Position numbers and translations under genes: made by a program. DNA of 64,000 nt, taken from the NCBI RefSeq assembly GCF_000379065.1, contig NZ_KB900614.1:766107-830106 (forward strand), in the 5' to 3' direction. The notes below the pieces were generated by a model. The model was not told where the DNA came from and made no database searches. It saw only the letters and a list, made by a program, of their open reading frames with translations. This DNA comes from Salinispora mooreana. GTDB lineage: Bacteria > Actinomycetota > Actinomycetes > Mycobacteriales > Micromonosporaceae. How positions within the stretch are numbered: the first letter of the stretch is position 1; every line of letters begins with the position of its first letter. Of this stretch, positions 1-9,914 are shown one piece after another.

Positions 1-11
1 CGGGTGGACAG

Positions 12-1478
12 TCATGCGAACAATTCCCCGACTCCGCTCGGAGTATTCACGTTAGCGGAGTCAACCGCCCGCCAGATTGCGGGGTGGCGACCCCACCCCC
101 CACCAAGCCGCTCCAGCTGAGCAGCAACAGCAAGCAACCGCCCATCATCACCCAGCCGACCACTCAGAAGGACCCCAACCGGCAACCCACCAGCAGTACC
201 ACCCACCGGAAGCGACACCGACGGACCACCCGTAACATTAAACACAGCACAATACGGCGAAAACCGCCGCTGACGGTCAAAATCATCCGCCGGATCACAA
301 CCATCAGCAAACCAACCCACCGACGCCTGCGGCACAGCAAGAGTAGGACAAAGCAGCAGATCACACCCCGCAGTCCGACGCATCCCGAGCCGGACCTGCG
401 CCTGGAGCTCACCGAGTGCGGCGGTGAGACTGGCAGCGGAGATCGCCGCCCCGCGCTCCCGCAACAACCGGGTCAACGGCAGCAGCTGGCTCTCACGCTC
501 GGGCGGCACCGGGGCGAGCGCGAGCACGTACCAGACGATCTCGAACAGCGGCCATGCCGTCGGCGTCAACGGCGGTGGCACCTCGACCACCTCATGACCA
601 GCGGCGGTGAGCAGCGCGGCAGCCTGGTCCACGGCGGTAACGCAGTCCGGGTGTACCGACTCGTCGGCGAGCATCGGGGCGGTGAAGCGGCCAATCCGCA
701 GCCGGCCCGGCGTGGCGGCCCGGGCCGCCGCGAGCCAGCCACCGGCCGGCGGTGGCGGCGCCAGGTAGGGCTCACCGGGAACCGGCTGAGCCAACACGTC
801 GAGCAACGCGGCCACGTCGGCCACAGTCCGCCCGATCGGGCCGCTGGTCGGCAGGCCGTACGCACCGAAGCCGACCGGACCACCCGAGACCACCCCGCGG
901 CTGGGCTTGTAGCCGACCAACCCGCACATCGAGGCCGGGATACGCAGCGAGCCGCCACCGTCGGAGCCCTGGGCCACCGGAAGGAGACCGGCCGCCACCG
1001 CGGCCGCCGCACCACCGCTGGAGCCACCGGCGGTATAGGCAAGATCCCACGGGTTACGTGCCGGCGGGGCGACCCGCCCTTCGGAGTAGAGCGAGCAGCC
1101 CAGCTCGGAGGTGGTGGTCTTGCCGAGGCTGACCAGGCCGGCGGCCCGGATGAATCGGACCACGTCCGCGTCGACCGGCGGGACGAAGTCGGCGAAGGCA
1201 GCGGAGCCGAAGGTCGTGCGCACGCCGGCGGTGAGGGTCAGATCCTTGATCGCCGTGGGCACACCGTGCAACAGCCCCCGCGCCGGGATCGGAACGGCGT
1301 CAGCCGCGTCGGCGGCAGCCAGGGCCGCCTCCGGGGTCACGGTGACGAACGCGCCGACGGTGTCACCGAGCGCCGCCACCCGGGTCAGGTGGTGTTCGAC
1401 CAGTTCTCGGCTGGTCCGCTCGCCGCTGGCGATCGCGGCGGCCTGCTCCAGTGCGGTCAGATCGTGCGGCTCGGTCAT
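12..1478 (-). CDS. Amidase-signature hydrolase, last gene of the tryptophan catabolic operon
   Basis: 488 aa from the ATG that overlaps the preceding stop (ATGA), chosen over a longer reading because of this coupling. The amidase-signature Ser-Ser-Lys core is visible: Lys in AIKDLT, the Gly/Ser-rich [14 protein letters not shown] stretch and the nucleophile region [10 protein letters not shown]. Such enzymes hydrolyse amides or aryl-amides in the cytoplasm. The operon otherwise lacks N-formylkynurenine formamidase, so this gene is the best local candidate for that step (inference); deamidation of another intermediate is the alternative. Roughly positions 95-370 (the C-terminal part) use many T-ending codons, unlike the strongly G/C-ending codons of the rest of the gene and operon, suggesting a mosaic gene. 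Confidence 0.9.
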   Translation of the reverse strand: MTEPHDLTALEQAAAIASGERTSRELVEHHLTRVAALGDTVGAFVTVTPEAALAAADAADAVPIPARGLLHGVPTAIKDLTLTAGVRTTFGSAAFADFVPPVDADVVRFIRAAGLVSLGKTTTSELGCSLYSEGRVAPPARNPWDLAYTAGGSSGGAAAAVAAGLLPVAQGSDGGGSLRIPASMCGLVGYKPSRGVVSGGPVGFGAYGLPTSGPIGRTVADVAALLDVLAQPVPGEPYLAPPPPAGGWLAAARAATPGRLRIGRFTAPMLADESVHPDCVTAVDQAAALLTAAGHEVVEVPPPLTPTAWPLFEIVWYVLALAPVPPERESQLLPLTRLLRERGAAISAASLTAALGELQAQVRLGMRRTAGCDLLLCPTLAVPQASVGWFADGCDPADDFDRQRRFSPYCAVFNVTGGPSVSLPVGGTAGGLPVGVLLSGRLGDDGRLLAVAAQLERLGGGWGRHPAIWRAVDSANVNTPSGVGELFA

Positions 1479-2560
1479 GCCGTTATCCTGCCCGCTGCCC
1501 GATCGGGCCACTGCCCCGACAGGCCGTACGGGCCCGCCGCGGTGGGTTCGCCCTGCCCCCGAGGGGAGAGAAAGCGCAGCGCGTTACCGCCGAGCAGGCC
1601 GGCGCTTTGGTCCGGGGTGAGGAAGTCGGAGCGGTGCACGACCGCACCGACCGGACGTTCCCCCAGTGGATAGGGATAGTCGCTGCCCAGCAGCACCTGG
1701 TCAACTCCGATCGTGTCGACCAACAGCCGCAGCGCCGCCGGTTCGAACACCACCGAGTCGACGAAGAACCGGTCCACGTACGAGCTGGGGGGCCGGGCGG
1801 AGGCACCGCGGACCAGATTGCCGCGACGGTGCCAGGCGTTGTCCGCGCGGCCCAGCCAGAACGGGAAGCTGCCACCGCCGTGCGCGAAGCAGATCCGCAA
1901 CGCCTCCGGCACCCGATCGAAGACCCCGCCGAGGATCATCGCCAGCACCGACAGGTGGGTCTCGGCCGGCATCCCGGTAAGCCACCGCGCCATCCACCGA
2001 TCCAGCCGGGGCCCGCCGGGCATGTCCCACGGGTGGACGAAGACCGGCGCGCCGACCTCGGCGCAGTGGGTCAGGAACTCGACGATGCCGCTGTCGTCCA
2101 GGTCGAGGTCGCCGACGTGGTTGCCAATCTCCACCCCGGCATGCCCGGCGGCGAGACAGCGGTCCAGCTCGGCGCTGGCGACCTCCGGGTCCTGCAGCGG
2201 CACCTGGCAGAACGGAACCAGCCGACCGTCCCCGGCAGCCGTGATCTCCAGCATCCGGTCGTTGAAGATCCGAGCCACCTTGACCGCCTGGGCGGCAGGG
2301 CGGTCATAGCAGAAGAAGACAGGCGTCGGCGAGACCACCTGCACGTCGACACCGTCGGCAGCCATGTCCGCCAAGCGGATCGCCGGGTCCCAGCACTCCG
2401 GGCCGATCGGGCGGAACTCCGTCTCGCCGACCATGATCATCGCAGCGCGCTCGGAGTCGACCCGCAGCCAGGGCCAGCCAAAGCCACCGCAGGCCGCAGC
2501 GAGGTCCGGCCAACCCCGCGGTACGGCGTGCGAGTGCACATCGATAACCGGGGTAGCCAT
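1475..2560 (-). CDS. nbaD: 2-amino-3-carboxymuconate-6-semialdehyde decarboxylase (ACMSD)
   Basis: 361 aa amidohydrolase-fold metal-dependent decarboxylase. It begins VIDVHSHAVP (the HxH metal ligands), carries the later His in CFAHGGGSFP and the Asp in LLGSDYPYPLGE, all ACMSD hallmarks. It removes CO2 from the ring-opened product of 3-hydroxyanthranilate, steering carbon away from quinolinate/NAD and into the catabolic branch. The start ATG shares one base with the dioxygenase stop (TGATG), so a longer upstream extension in this frame is rejected. Confidence 0.95.
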   Translation of the reverse strand: MATPVIDVHSHAVPRGWPDLAAACGGFGWPWLRVDSERAAMIMVGETEFRPIGPECWDPAIRLADMAADGVDVQVVSPTPVFFCYDRPAAQAVKVARIFNDRMLEITAAGDGRLVPFCQVPLQDPEVASAELDRCLAAGHAGVEIGNHVGDLDLDDSGIVEFLTHCAEVGAPVFVHPWDMPGGPRLDRWMARWLTGMPAETHLSVLAMILGGVFDRVPEALRICFAHGGGSFPFWLGRADNAWHRRGNLVRGASARPPSSYVDRFFVDSVVFEPAALRLLVDTIGVDQVLLGSDYPYPLGERPVGAVVHRSDFLTPDQSAGLLGGNALRFLSPRGQGEPTAAGPYGLSGQWPDRAAGRITA

Positions 2561-3084
2561 CAGCTCTTGCCCGGATGCAGCGTGCCGCACTGGTCGCAGG
2601 TCCGCGCCGCCTCGTCGGCGTAGAAGGCGGCGAAGACCGGAGGCAGGTCGGCGGCGATGTCCCGGACCTGCAACTCCACCTCGTGCACCTTGTTGGTGCA
2701 CTCGGGGCAGTACCACTGGAACCGTTCCAGGGTGCCCTCCTCGCGGACCCGCTCGATCACCACACCGATCGAGCCGGCCTCCGGTCGCTGCGGCGAGTGC
2801 GGAACTCCGCGCGGCAGCATCCACATCTGCCCCTCGCGGATGTGCACCGTCTGCGGCCCGTCCGGAAGCATCAGGTTGACCTGCATGTCCCCTTTGACCT
2901 GGTAGAAAAACTCCTCATACGGTTCGACGTGATAATCGGTGCGCTGGTTCGGCCCGCCGACGACCATGACGATGAAGTCGGAGCTGCCGGGGAGCAGTTC
3001 CTTGTTGCCCACCGGCGGCTTCAGCAGGTGCTGGTTGTCCACGATCCAACCGGGGAAGCTGAACGGCGCAGCGATCTCGCTCAC
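2560..3084 (-). CDS. nbaC: 3-hydroxyanthranilate 3,4-dioxygenase
   Basis: 174 aa, the usual length of bacterial HAO. A GTG start overlaps the upstream stop (GTGA). This cupin Fe(II) enzyme opens 3-hydroxyanthranilate to ACMS. Visible catalytic elements are Arg and the metal ligands His and Glu in [14 protein letters not shown] (residues about 47-60) and His in [12 protein letters not shown]-terminal rubredoxin-like second metal site is present as CPEC near residue 125 and CDQC near residue 162, typical of the bacterial form. Its immediate neighbour is the decarboxylase acting on its product. Confidence 0.96.
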   Translation of the reverse strand: MSEIAAPFSFPGWIVDNQHLLKPPVGNKELLPGSSDFIVMVVGGPNQRTDYHVEPYEEFFYQVKGDMQVNLMLPDGPQTVHIREGQMWMLPRGVPHSPQRPEAGSIGVVIERVREEGTLERFQWYCPECTNKVHEVELQVRDIAADLPPVFAAFYADEAARTCDQCGTLHPGKS

Positions 3085-3539
3085 AACGGACCTCCTTCGG
3101 GGCGCAGGGCGACGGCCTGCATTTCGATCAACAGGTGCGGGTGCGGGAGCTGGTGGACCGCCACGGTGGTCCGGGTCGGCCCGCTCGCGTCGAAGAACTC
3201 CGCCCACACCTCGTTGTAGCCGCCGAAGTCGTTCATGTTGACCAGGTAGCTGGTCACCTGCACCAGGTCGGCCAACCCGGCGCCGACTGGGTGGAGCAGA
3301 TCCCGGATGTTCGCGATCACCGCCCGGGTCTGGGCCCGGATATCGAGGTCGGTGGTGCCGAACTCGTCAACGGCGACACCCGCAAAGGTGTTGTCCGGGC
3401 GGCGGGAGGAGGTGCCGGAGACGAAGATGACGCCACCGGCGACCTTGACGTGCGGGAACGCCCCACGCGGCACGGCCTTCCCGGCCACGACCCGGGCGGC
3501 TGCCCGCCCGCCGGGCTCCGGCGCTGCCCCGCCGGTCAC
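3081..3539 (-). CDS. amnD: RidA-family 2-aminomuconate deaminase
   Basis: 152 aa RidA/YjgF-fold protein with the family Arg in [19 protein letters not shown]. In meta-type aminophenol and 3-hydroxyanthranilate pathways this family hydrolyses 2-aminomuconate to 4-oxalocrotonate and ammonia, and its position between the decarboxylase and dioxygenase genes supports that role. The GTG start overlaps the preceding stop (GTGA). A general enamine/imine deaminase is the alternative, but the context makes the pathway role likely. Confidence 0.88.
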   Translation of the reverse strand: MTGGAAPEPGGRAAARVVAGKAVPRGAFPHVKVAGGVIFVSGTSSRRPDNTFAGVAVDEFGTTDLDIRAQTRAVIANIRDLLHPVGAGLADLVQVTSYLVNMNDFGGYNEVWAEFFDASGPTRTTVAVHQLPHPHLLIEMQAVALRPEGGPL

Positions 3540-4309
3540 GCCGCCGCCCGCAGCGACGCGGTGCTGAGCTTCTCCACCACCGCGCGGACGTGCGCGCCGG
3601 GTCGCAGCGCGACGGCGGCCGTTGCGGCGCCGGCCAGAAAGACCCAGCCCGGGTGGAGCCGAACCCCGCGCTGGCCGGCGAGCCGGACCCCCTCGTCGAA
3701 GGCGCGGCGCGGGTCGCCGAGAATCGCCGCGGTCGACCCCACCTGGGCGACCTGGCCATCGATCTCCAGCAGCACGCCAAGGTTATCCAGGCCATCCGGC
3801 ACCGGGCACCACGGCCCCACCACGAAGGCCCCCGCCGACGTGTTGTCGGCGATCACGTCCGGCAGCGAGAAGGTGAAGTTCGCGTACCGGGAGTCGATCA
3901 GCTCGATGGCCGGGGCGACCGCCCGGACCGCGGTGGCGAACTCCGCGACCGGCTCACCCGGCTCGGGCTGCCGGTCCAGCAGGAAGGCCACCTCCGGCTC
4001 GACCCGGGGGTGGATGAAGTCTCCGACGGAGACGGTCCCGCCGTCGGCGACCCGCATCCGGTCGGTGAGCCGGCCCCAGATCACCTCGTCCACCCCGACC
4101 TGGGCCATCTTCGCCTTACTGGTCAGCCCCATCTTGACGCCCACCAGCCGCTCACCCCGATCCAGCCGGCGGCGCACCAACTCGGCCTGCACCGCGTACG
4201 CGGCATCGACGTCGAGCCCGGTCTCGGCGGCGAGCTGGCCGATCGCCGTACCCCGGTCGGCCGCCGCGACCAATTGTCCGGCGATCCCGGCGATATCTGC
4301 TCCGATCAC
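3536..4309 (-). CDS. dmpH: 4-oxalocrotonate (2-oxo-3-hexenedioate) decarboxylase
   Basis: 257 aa member of the fumarylacetoacetate-hydrolase-like hydratase/decarboxylase family. The stretch [19 protein letters not shown] followed by a WG and TD element matches the decarboxylase rather than the hydratase branch, and the metal-binding [11 protein letters not shown] is present. It decarboxylates 4-oxalocrotonate to 2-oxopent-4-enoate, normally in complex with the hydratase, which is encoded separately at 6281-7078. The GTG start overlaps the aldolase stop (GTGA). No 4-oxalocrotonate tautomerase gene is seen in the operon. Confidence 0.9.
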   Translation of the reverse strand: MIGADIAGIAGQLVAAADRGTAIGQLAAETGLDVDAAYAVQAELVRRRLDRGERLVGVKMGLTSKAKMAQVGVDEVIWGRLTDRMRVADGGTVSVGDFIHPRVEPEVAFLLDRQPEPGEPVAEFATAVRAVAPAIELIDSRYANFTFSLPDVIADNTSAGAFVVGPWCPVPDGLDNLGVLLEIDGQVAQVGSTAAILGDPRRAFDEGVRLAGQRGVRLHPGWVFLAGAATAAVALRPGAHVRAVVEKLSTASLRAAA

Positions 4310-5361
4310 GTCTCCTCCTTGCCGGCCAGGTCCAGCGCCACATCCACGATCATGTCCTCCTGGCCACCGACCATCTGACGCCGGCCCAGCTCGACCAGGA
4401 TCGAGCGGACGTCCACGCCGTAGCGTTCGGAAGCCCGCTCGGCGTGCCGCAGGAAACTGGAGTAGACGCCGGCGTAGCCCAGCGCGAGCGTCTCCCGGTC
4501 CACCCGCACCGGCCGGTCCTGCAACGGCCGGACCACGTCCTCGGCCGCGTCCATCAACGCGAAGACGTCGCAGCCGTGCTCCCAACCGTGCAGCTCGGCG
4601 ACCGCGGCAAAGACCTCCAGCGGCGCGTTGCCCGCGCCCGCTCCCTGCCCGGCGAGGGAGGCGTCAACCCGGACGGTTCGGCCGGCCGGCGCATCCAACG
4701 GCCCATCCCCAAGGATCCGGCCGTGCTCCACCGCGACCACGCTGTTCGCCACCCCGAGCGAAAGGTTGTGATGGGCGTGGATGCCAATCTGCGTCTCCGG
4801 ATCGAGCACCTGACGATAGGCGTCGACTCGTTCGGCCACGTCAGACATCAGCAGCCGGCCACCGGAGTCGGTGACATAGACACAGTGCGCGCCGTACGAC
4901 TCCATGAGCTTGGCCTGTGCCGCCAGCGCGGCCGGGTCGTTCATGTGGGCCATCATCAGGAACCCGGAGACGTCCATCCCGTTCTCCCGGGCCCAGCCGA
5001 TGTGCTGGGCGGAGATGTCGGCCTCGGTGCAGTGGGTGGCGATCCGAACGCTGGTCACGCCGAGGGCCCGCGCCGCCTTCAGGTCGGCGATGGTGCCGAT
5101 TCCGGGGACCAGCAGCGTCGTCAGCCGCGCCGAGGTCAGCACCTCGGCCGCCGCCGCGATCCACTCCGCGTCGCTCGCCGCACCGTGCCCGTAGTTGACA
5201 CTCGACCCGGCCAGCCCGTCACCGTGCGCCACCTCGATCGCCGCGATTCCGGCGGCGTCGAGGGCGGCGGCGATCGTCCGTACCTGGTCGACGGTGTAGC
5301 GGTGGGCGATGGCGTGCATCCCGTCCCGCAGCGTCACATCCTGGAGGTAGAGCTGGGTCAT
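4306..5361 (-). CDS. mhpE: 4-hydroxy-2-oxovalerate aldolase
   Basis: 351 aa DmpG/MhpE-type class II aldolase. The N-terminal [17 protein letters not shown] carries the metal-site Asp, and [16 protein letters not shown] carries the paired His ligands. It splits 4-hydroxy-2-oxovalerate into pyruvate and acetaldehyde and forms a channelling complex with the acylating acetaldehyde dehydrogenase, encoded directly upstream with a 4-nt overlap (ATGA). Length matches the family. Confidence 0.96.
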   Translation of the reverse strand: MTQLYLQDVTLRDGMHAIAHRYTVDQVRTIAAALDAAGIAAIEVAHGDGLAGSSVNYGHGAASDAEWIAAAAEVLTSARLTTLLVPGIGTIADLKAARALGVTSVRIATHCTEADISAQHIGWARENGMDVSGFLMMAHMNDPAALAAQAKLMESYGAHCVYVTDSGGRLLMSDVAERVDAYRQVLDPETQIGIHAHHNLSLGVANSVVAVEHGRILGDGPLDAPAGRTVRVDASLAGQGAGAGNAPLEVFAAVAELHGWEHGCDVFALMDAAEDVVRPLQDRPVRVDRETLALGYAGVYSSFLRHAERASERYGVDVRSILVELGRRQMVGGQEDMIVDVALDLAGKEET

Positions 5362-6284
5362 GCCGGCACCGCCCGTCGGGCGATCAGCCGCTCCGCGGTG
5401 CGCAGCGCGGCCGAGGTCATGATGTCCAGGTTGCCCGCGTACGTCGGCAGGTAGTGCCCGGCACCGGAGACCTCCAGGAACGCCGAGACCTGCAGGCCGG
5501 TGAGGCGCCGACCGAGCGCCGGTAGGTAGCTGTCCACCCGGTCGAACTGCACATCCTGTTTCAGGCGGTAACCGGGGACGTACTCCTGTACGGCATGGAC
5601 CATGTCGGCGATGGCGGCGGCGATCGCGGCTTGGTCCGCGTCGGTGTCCGGGCAGAGGCAGTACACGGTGTCCCGCATCAGCAGCGGCGGATCAGCCGGG
5701 TTGAGCACGATGATGGCCTTACCCAGCTCGGCGCCGCCGACCACCTCGATCGCCCGGGCAGTGGTCTCGGTGAACTCGTCGATGTTGGCCCGGGTCCCCG
5801 GCCCGGCCGACTTCGCGGCGATCGAGGCGACGATCTCCCCGTACGCGACCGGGGTGACCTGGCCAACGGCGGCGACGATCGGCACGGTCGCCTGCCCGCC
5901 GCAGGTGACCATGTTGACGTTGGCTTCCTGTAGGTGTTCGTCCAGATTGACCGGCGGCACCACGTACGGCCCGACCGCGGCAGGGGTCAGGTCGACCACG
6001 GTCCGACCGTGGGCGCGCAGCACGGCGTCGTGGTGTCGGTGCGCCCCGGCCGAGGTGGCGTCGAAGACCACCGCCACGTCGGCGAACTCGGGCAGCGCCA
6101 CGAGCCCCGCCACCCCCTCGGCGGTGGTGGTGACGCCGAGTCGCCGGGCCCGAGCCAGTCCGTCGGAGTCCGGGTCGATGCCCGCCATGGCGACCATCCG
6201 CAGGCTGTCGCTTAGCCGCAAGACTTTGATCATCAAGTCGGTCCCGATATTCCCGGAACCGAGCACTGCCACCCCGACGCTCAT
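5358..6284 (-). CDS. mhpF: Acetaldehyde dehydrogenase (acylating)
   Basis: 308 aa DmpF/MhpF. Rossmann motif [12 protein letters not shown] at the N terminus, and catalytic Cys in [12 protein letters not shown]. It oxidises acetaldehyde to acetyl-CoA with NAD and CoA as the last step of the pathway, taking its substrate from the adjacent aldolase. Start and stop overlap the neighbouring genes by 4 nt each. Confidence 0.96.
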   Translation of the reverse strand: MSVGVAVLGSGNIGTDLMIKVLRLSDSLRMVAMAGIDPDSDGLARARRLGVTTTAEGVAGLVALPEFADVAVVFDATSAGAHRHHDAVLRAHGRTVVDLTPAAVGPYVVPPVNLDEHLQEANVNMVTCGGQATVPIVAAVGQVTPVAYGEIVASIAAKSAGPGTRANIDEFTETTARAIEVVGGAELGKAIIVLNPADPPLLMRDTVYCLCPDTDADQAAIAAAIADMVHAVQEYVPGYRLKQDVQFDRVDSYLPALGRRLTGLQVSAFLEVSGAGHYLPTYAGNLDIMTSAALRTAERLIARRAVPA

Positions 6285-7078
6285 TCTTCGACCTCCTTCG
6301 CAAAGCAGGTACGTACCGATCCGAGGCCGGAGATCCGCGCCTCATATGCCGCGCCGGGCGTCACCGGCACCAACGGGCCAAGCGCCCCGGAGAGCACCAC
6401 GTCGCCCGCCCGCAGCGGATCACCGGAGCGGGCGAGGGTCCGCGCCAGCCAGGCCAACGCGTGCAGCGGGTTGCCGAGGCAGGCCGCCGCGGCACCGACC
6501 GAGACCAGCTCCCCGGCCTGCTCCAGCACCATGCCGGCGAGACGCAGGTCCACATCGGCGAGCCGGCGGGGCGTGGTGCCCAGCACGAACAGCCCGCTGG
6601 AGGCGTTGTCCGCGATCGTGTCCACGATGGCGATGTCCCAGCCGGCGATCCGGGAGTCGACAATCTCTATCGCCGGTAGCAGGTGATCGACCGCCCGGAT
6701 CAGGTCGGCGGTGGTGATCCGCTCGTCCGGCAGGTCCGCGCCGAGCACGAACGCGATCTCGGCCTCCACCCGGGGCTGGAGCAGCAGGCCAGGCGGCACC
6801 TCCACCCCGTCGGGCACCGCCGTGGCCTCGGTCAGCACCCCGAAGTCCGGCTGGTAGACGCCGAGGCTCTCCTGCACGGCTGCGGAGGTCAGACCAATCT
6901 TGGCGCCGACTCGCCGGTGCCCCTGCCGCAGCCACTGGCGCACCTGCGCCTGTTGCACAAGGTACGCCGAGTCAATGTCCCCGTCGGGGATGAGCCGCCC
7001 GCGCAGCGGAGGGCAGGGTCTACCGCTCTCCCGAGCCTCGGTGAGCTCCCGGGCGGCGGTCTCGTAGTCGACGGTCAT
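6281..7078 (-). CDS. mhpD: 2-oxopent-4-enoate (vinylpyruvate) hydratase
   Basis: 265 aa MhpD-like hydratase. [18 protein letters not shown] and a following QPDFG element, the metal-site [12 protein letters not shown], and the C-terminal [11 protein letters not shown] are characteristic of the hydratase branch. It adds water to 2-oxopent-4-enoate to give 4-hydroxy-2-oxovalerate, the substrate of the aldolase two genes on. It shares a family with the decarboxylase at 3536-4309, but the two differ clearly in their signature segments. ATGA overlaps at both ends. Confidence 0.93.
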   Translation of the reverse strand: MTVDYETAARELTEARESGRPCPPLRGRLIPDGDIDSAYLVQQAQVRQWLRQGHRRVGAKIGLTSAAVQESLGVYQPDFGVLTEATAVPDGVEVPPGLLLQPRVEAEIAFVLGADLPDERITTADLIRAVDHLLPAIEIVDSRIAGWDIAIVDTIADNASSGLFVLGTTPRRLADVDLRLAGMVLEQAGELVSVGAAAACLGNPLHALAWLARTLARSGDPLRAGDVVLSGALGPLVPVTPGAAYEARISGLGSVRTCFAKEVEE

Positions 7079-8580
7079 GTCAAGTCCACACAGACGTTGG
7101 TGAGCTCGGAATAGAAGCCCAGCGAATGAATACCGCCCTCCCGGCCGACGCCGGAGGACTTCACCCCGCCGAACGGGGTACGCAGGTCACGCAGATACCA
7201 GGTGTTGACCCAGACGATCCCCGCGTCCAGCCGGGCACCGGCCCGGTGGGCCCGACCCACGTCCCGGGTCCACACCGCCGCCGCCAAGCCGTACTCGGTG
7301 CCGTTGGCCAGCGCGTACGCCTCCTCCTCGTCGTCGAAGGGCGCCACGTGCACGACCGGACCGAAGATCTCCTCCCGGTTGGTCCGCGCATCGGGACCGA
7401 GCCCGGCGAGCACCGTCGGCTGGATGTACGCGCCGCCGTCGCGGGCGTCGCCGAAGCGGGGCGTACTCCCGCCGGCGAGGACCTCCGCCCCGTCGGCGCG
7501 GGCCAGCTCGTAGTGGCCGAGCACCTTCTCCCGGTGGGTGGACGAGATCAGTGGCATGTTTGCCGTGGCCTCGTCAACGGGCCACCCGTACGGCAGCTCG
7601 GCGGCGCGCTCGGCCAGCCGGGCGGTGAACTCCGCGAAGACCGGACGCTGCACGTAGATACGTTCGGTGCAGAGGCAGACCTGGCCGCCGTTGGTGAAGC
7701 TGGACCGTACCGAGCCGGCCACCGCCGCCGACAGATCGGCATCGGCAAAGACCAGCCCGGCGTTCTTGCCGCCCAGCTCGAAGGAGACCGCCTTCACCCC
7801 GTCGGCGGCGGCCCGCATGATGGCTCCGCCGGTGGTCGACTCGCCGGTGAAGGTGATCGCATCAACGTCGGGGTGCCGGGTGAGGAACTCCCCCGCCGAG
7901 CCGGGTCCGAAGCCGTGCACGACGTTGAAGACGCCCTCGGGCACACCGGCGGCGGCCATCACCTCGGCGAGCAGGGTCGCCGAGGCGGGTGTCTCCTCAC
8001 TGGGCTTGACCACCACCGCGTTGCCGCACGCCAACGCGGGCGCGACCTTCCAGGTGAGCAGGAGCAGCGGCAGGTTCCACGGGACGATCACGGCGACCAC
8101 GCCGACCGGCTTGCGCAGCGCATAGTTCAGCGCCTGGCCACCGGAGGGGGTGCGGGTGCTGAACGACTCGGTCGGTGTGGTCGCGGCGATCTCGGCGAAG
8201 GCACGGAAGTTGGCCGCGCCGCGCGGGATGTCCAGCGTGCGGGCCTGCGAAATCGGCTTGCCGGTGTCGGCCACCTCGGCGGTGACCAGGTCATCGAAGC
8301 GGTGCTCCAGCTCGTCGGCGACTCGGAGCAGCACCTCGGCGCGCTCTCGTTCGCCGAGCCGGCCCCACGGGCCGCGCAGCGCGGCGCGGGCGGCGGCTAC
8401 CGCGTCGTCCACTCTGGCCTGATTCGCCGCAACGACCTCGAAGATCGGCTCCCCGGTGACCGGGCTGTGCTTGGTGAAACGGCGACCAGCGTCAACGAAC
8501 TCGCCGGCGATGAAGTTGGGCAGCAGGGCCGGCCCATCCGGTGCCCGGCCCGTCATCTGGCGCGAATCCCACCGGGTCAT
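7075..8580 (-). CDS. amnC: 2-aminomuconate-6-semialdehyde dehydrogenase
   Basis: 501 aa NAD-dependent aldehyde dehydrogenase. Catalytic Glu lies in VSFELGGKNAG and catalytic Cys in TNGGQVCLCTERIYV; the C-terminal GRVxG-type element reads FGGVKSSGVGREGG. By operon context it oxidises the semialdehyde made by ACMSD to 2-aminomuconate. The ATG that overlaps the monooxygenase stop (ATGA) is used as the start. The family alone does not prove substrate, but the neighbouring genes leave little choice. Confidence 0.92.
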   Translation of the reverse strand: MTRWDSRQMTGRAPDGPALLPNFIAGEFVDAGRRFTKHSPVTGEPIFEVVAANQARVDDAVAAARAALRGPWGRLGERERAEVLLRVADELEHRFDDLVTAEVADTGKPISQARTLDIPRGAANFRAFAEIAATTPTESFSTRTPSGGQALNYALRKPVGVVAVIVPWNLPLLLLTWKVAPALACGNAVVVKPSEETPASATLLAEVMAAAGVPEGVFNVVHGFGPGSAGEFLTRHPDVDAITFTGESTTGGAIMRAAADGVKAVSFELGGKNAGLVFADADLSAAVAGSVRSSFTNGGQVCLCTERIYVQRPVFAEFTARLAERAAELPYGWPVDEATANMPLISSTHREKVLGHYELARADGAEVLAGGSTPRFGDARDGGAYIQPTVLAGLGPDARTNREEIFGPVVHVAPFDDEEEAYALANGTEYGLAAAVWTRDVGRAHRAGARLDAGIVWVNTWYLRDLRTPFGGVKSSGVGREGGIHSLGFYSELTNVCVDLT

Positions 8581-9914
8581 CCGCGCCTCCCTCGGCGGAG
8601 CACAGCCCCGACCACGCCGGCCAGCAGGGCCGCTGCGCCCCCGGCCGCCGCGCCCAGCAGTTGGTGCTGGCGACGGACTCGACGGCGCACCTGCGCATAC
8701 GGGGTGGTCGAGAAGGAGACCAGCTCGTACCGGGACACGTACCGGCCGGGCAGCGCCCGCTCCAGCGTCTGCTCCACCCGCCGGCTGAGCTGGAACAGCG
8801 GCGAGGCGACCCGGTCGCGCATCTCGACGAAGTTGGCCAGCGCCATCTGGGCGATCGCCTCGGTGTTGGCCTGCCGGCGGCGATGAAACAGCGGTAGCGC
8901 GGCGGACCAGTCGTCGGCACACTCGTCGAGGCAGCGGTCCAGCTCCACCACGTCCTCGAAGGCACAGTTGGCGCCCTGGCCATAGAACGGCACGATGGCG
9001 TGCGCCGCGTCGCCGAGCAACCCGACTCTCCCGTTCACCTGCCAGGGGTCACAGCGGACGGTGCCGAGCACACCGACCGGATTGTGTAGATAGTCGTCAA
9101 CCAGGTTCGGCGCGAGTGGGAGCAGGTCCGGGTAGTGCTGCGCGAAGAATCGCTCGATCGCCGCCGGGCTGCCCAGTGAGGCGAAGCTCGCGGTGCCGTG
9201 GGTGGGCCAGAAGAGCGTACAGGTGAAGGAGCGGTCCGGGTTCGGCAACGCGATCATCATCGACGTGCCCCGCGGCCAGATGTGCAGTGCCTCCGGGTCG
9301 AGTGCGAAGGCCCCGCCCAGCGGTGGAATGGTCAGCTCCTTGTAGCCGTAGTCGAGAAAGTCCAGGCTCTCCCGCACCAGGCCGTGGCCGAGGAGCTGGC
9401 CACGGACCGCCGAGCCGGCCCCGTCGGCGCCCAGGACCACCGATGCGGTGGCGGTGACCTTCCCCGGTGGGGTTTCGAAGGTCATCTCCCCGGCGCCCGG
9501 GTCGAGGTCAACCAACCGGTGGTCGAAGGCGACCCGCACGCCGGGCAACGCGGCAGCCGCGGTCAGCAGGGCGTTGTTCAGCGCCCCCCGACTGATCGAG
9601 TTGATCGCGCGGTCCCCGGCCGCGCTGTACGCCTGAAACTGCGGCTCGCCGGCCACCGGGTGAATCATCCGGCCGCGCATCGGCAACGCGTCGGCCATCA
9701 CCCGGGCGTCCAGACCGATCCGGCGCAGCGCGTCCAACCCTCGTTCGGAGAGCGCCAGGTTGATGGAGCGACCCCGCTCAACCCGACCGATCCGGGGGTC
9801 GGGGCGGCGTTCGTAGAGGGCGACCGGATAGCCCCGCCGGGCCAGGAAGGCGGCGAGCAGGCAGCCGGAGAGTCCGGCACCGACGACGGCGACCTCGGCG
9901 TGCTCTGTGCTCAT
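8577..9914 (-). CDS. kmo: Kynurenine 3-monooxygenase
   Basis: 445 aa FAD-dependent aromatic hydroxylase. FAD motif VAVVGAGLSGCLLA, the KMO-typical GRSINLALSERGLDAL, and the second FAD motif GDAAHAIVPFYGQGANCAFE are all present. It converts kynurenine to 3-hydroxykynurenine with NADPH and O2. The last about 30 residues contain a hydrophobic segment (LLGAAAGGAAALLAGVVGAV) followed by Arg-rich residues, which looks like a C-terminal membrane anchor as in mitochondrial KMO. The ATG shares one base with the kynureninase stop (TGATG). Confidence 0.95.
   Translation of the reverse strand: MSTEHAEVAVVGAGLSGCLLAAFLARRGYPVALYERRPDPRIGRVERGRSINLALSERGLDALRRIGLDARVMADALPMRGRMIHPVAGEPQFQAYSAAGDRAINSISRGALNNALLTAAAALPGVRVAFDHRLVDLDPGAGEMTFETPPGKVTATASVVLGADGAGSAVRGQLLGHGLVRESLDFLDYGYKELTIPPLGGAFALDPEALHIWPRGTSMMIALPNPDRSFTCTLFWPTHGTASFASLGSPAAIERFFAQHYPDLLPLAPNLVDDYLHNPVGVLGTVRCDPWQVNGRVGLLGDAAHAIVPFYGQGANCAFEDVVELDRCLDECADDWSAALPLFHRRRQANTEAIAQMALANFVEMRDRVASPLFQLSRRVEQTLERALPGRYVSRYELVSFSTTPYAQVRRRVRRQHQLLGAAAGGAAALLAGVVGAVLRRGRRG

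Noticed and set aside
84-1673. Long plus-strand open frame opposite the amidase gene
   Set aside because: Antisense shadow of a complete conserved enzyme; Arg/Pro-rich low-complexity translation and no ribosome site.
3536-7078. The two hydratase/decarboxylase genes as a recent duplication
   Set aside because: Their signature segments match the separate decarboxylase and hydratase branches, so both are needed in the pathway.
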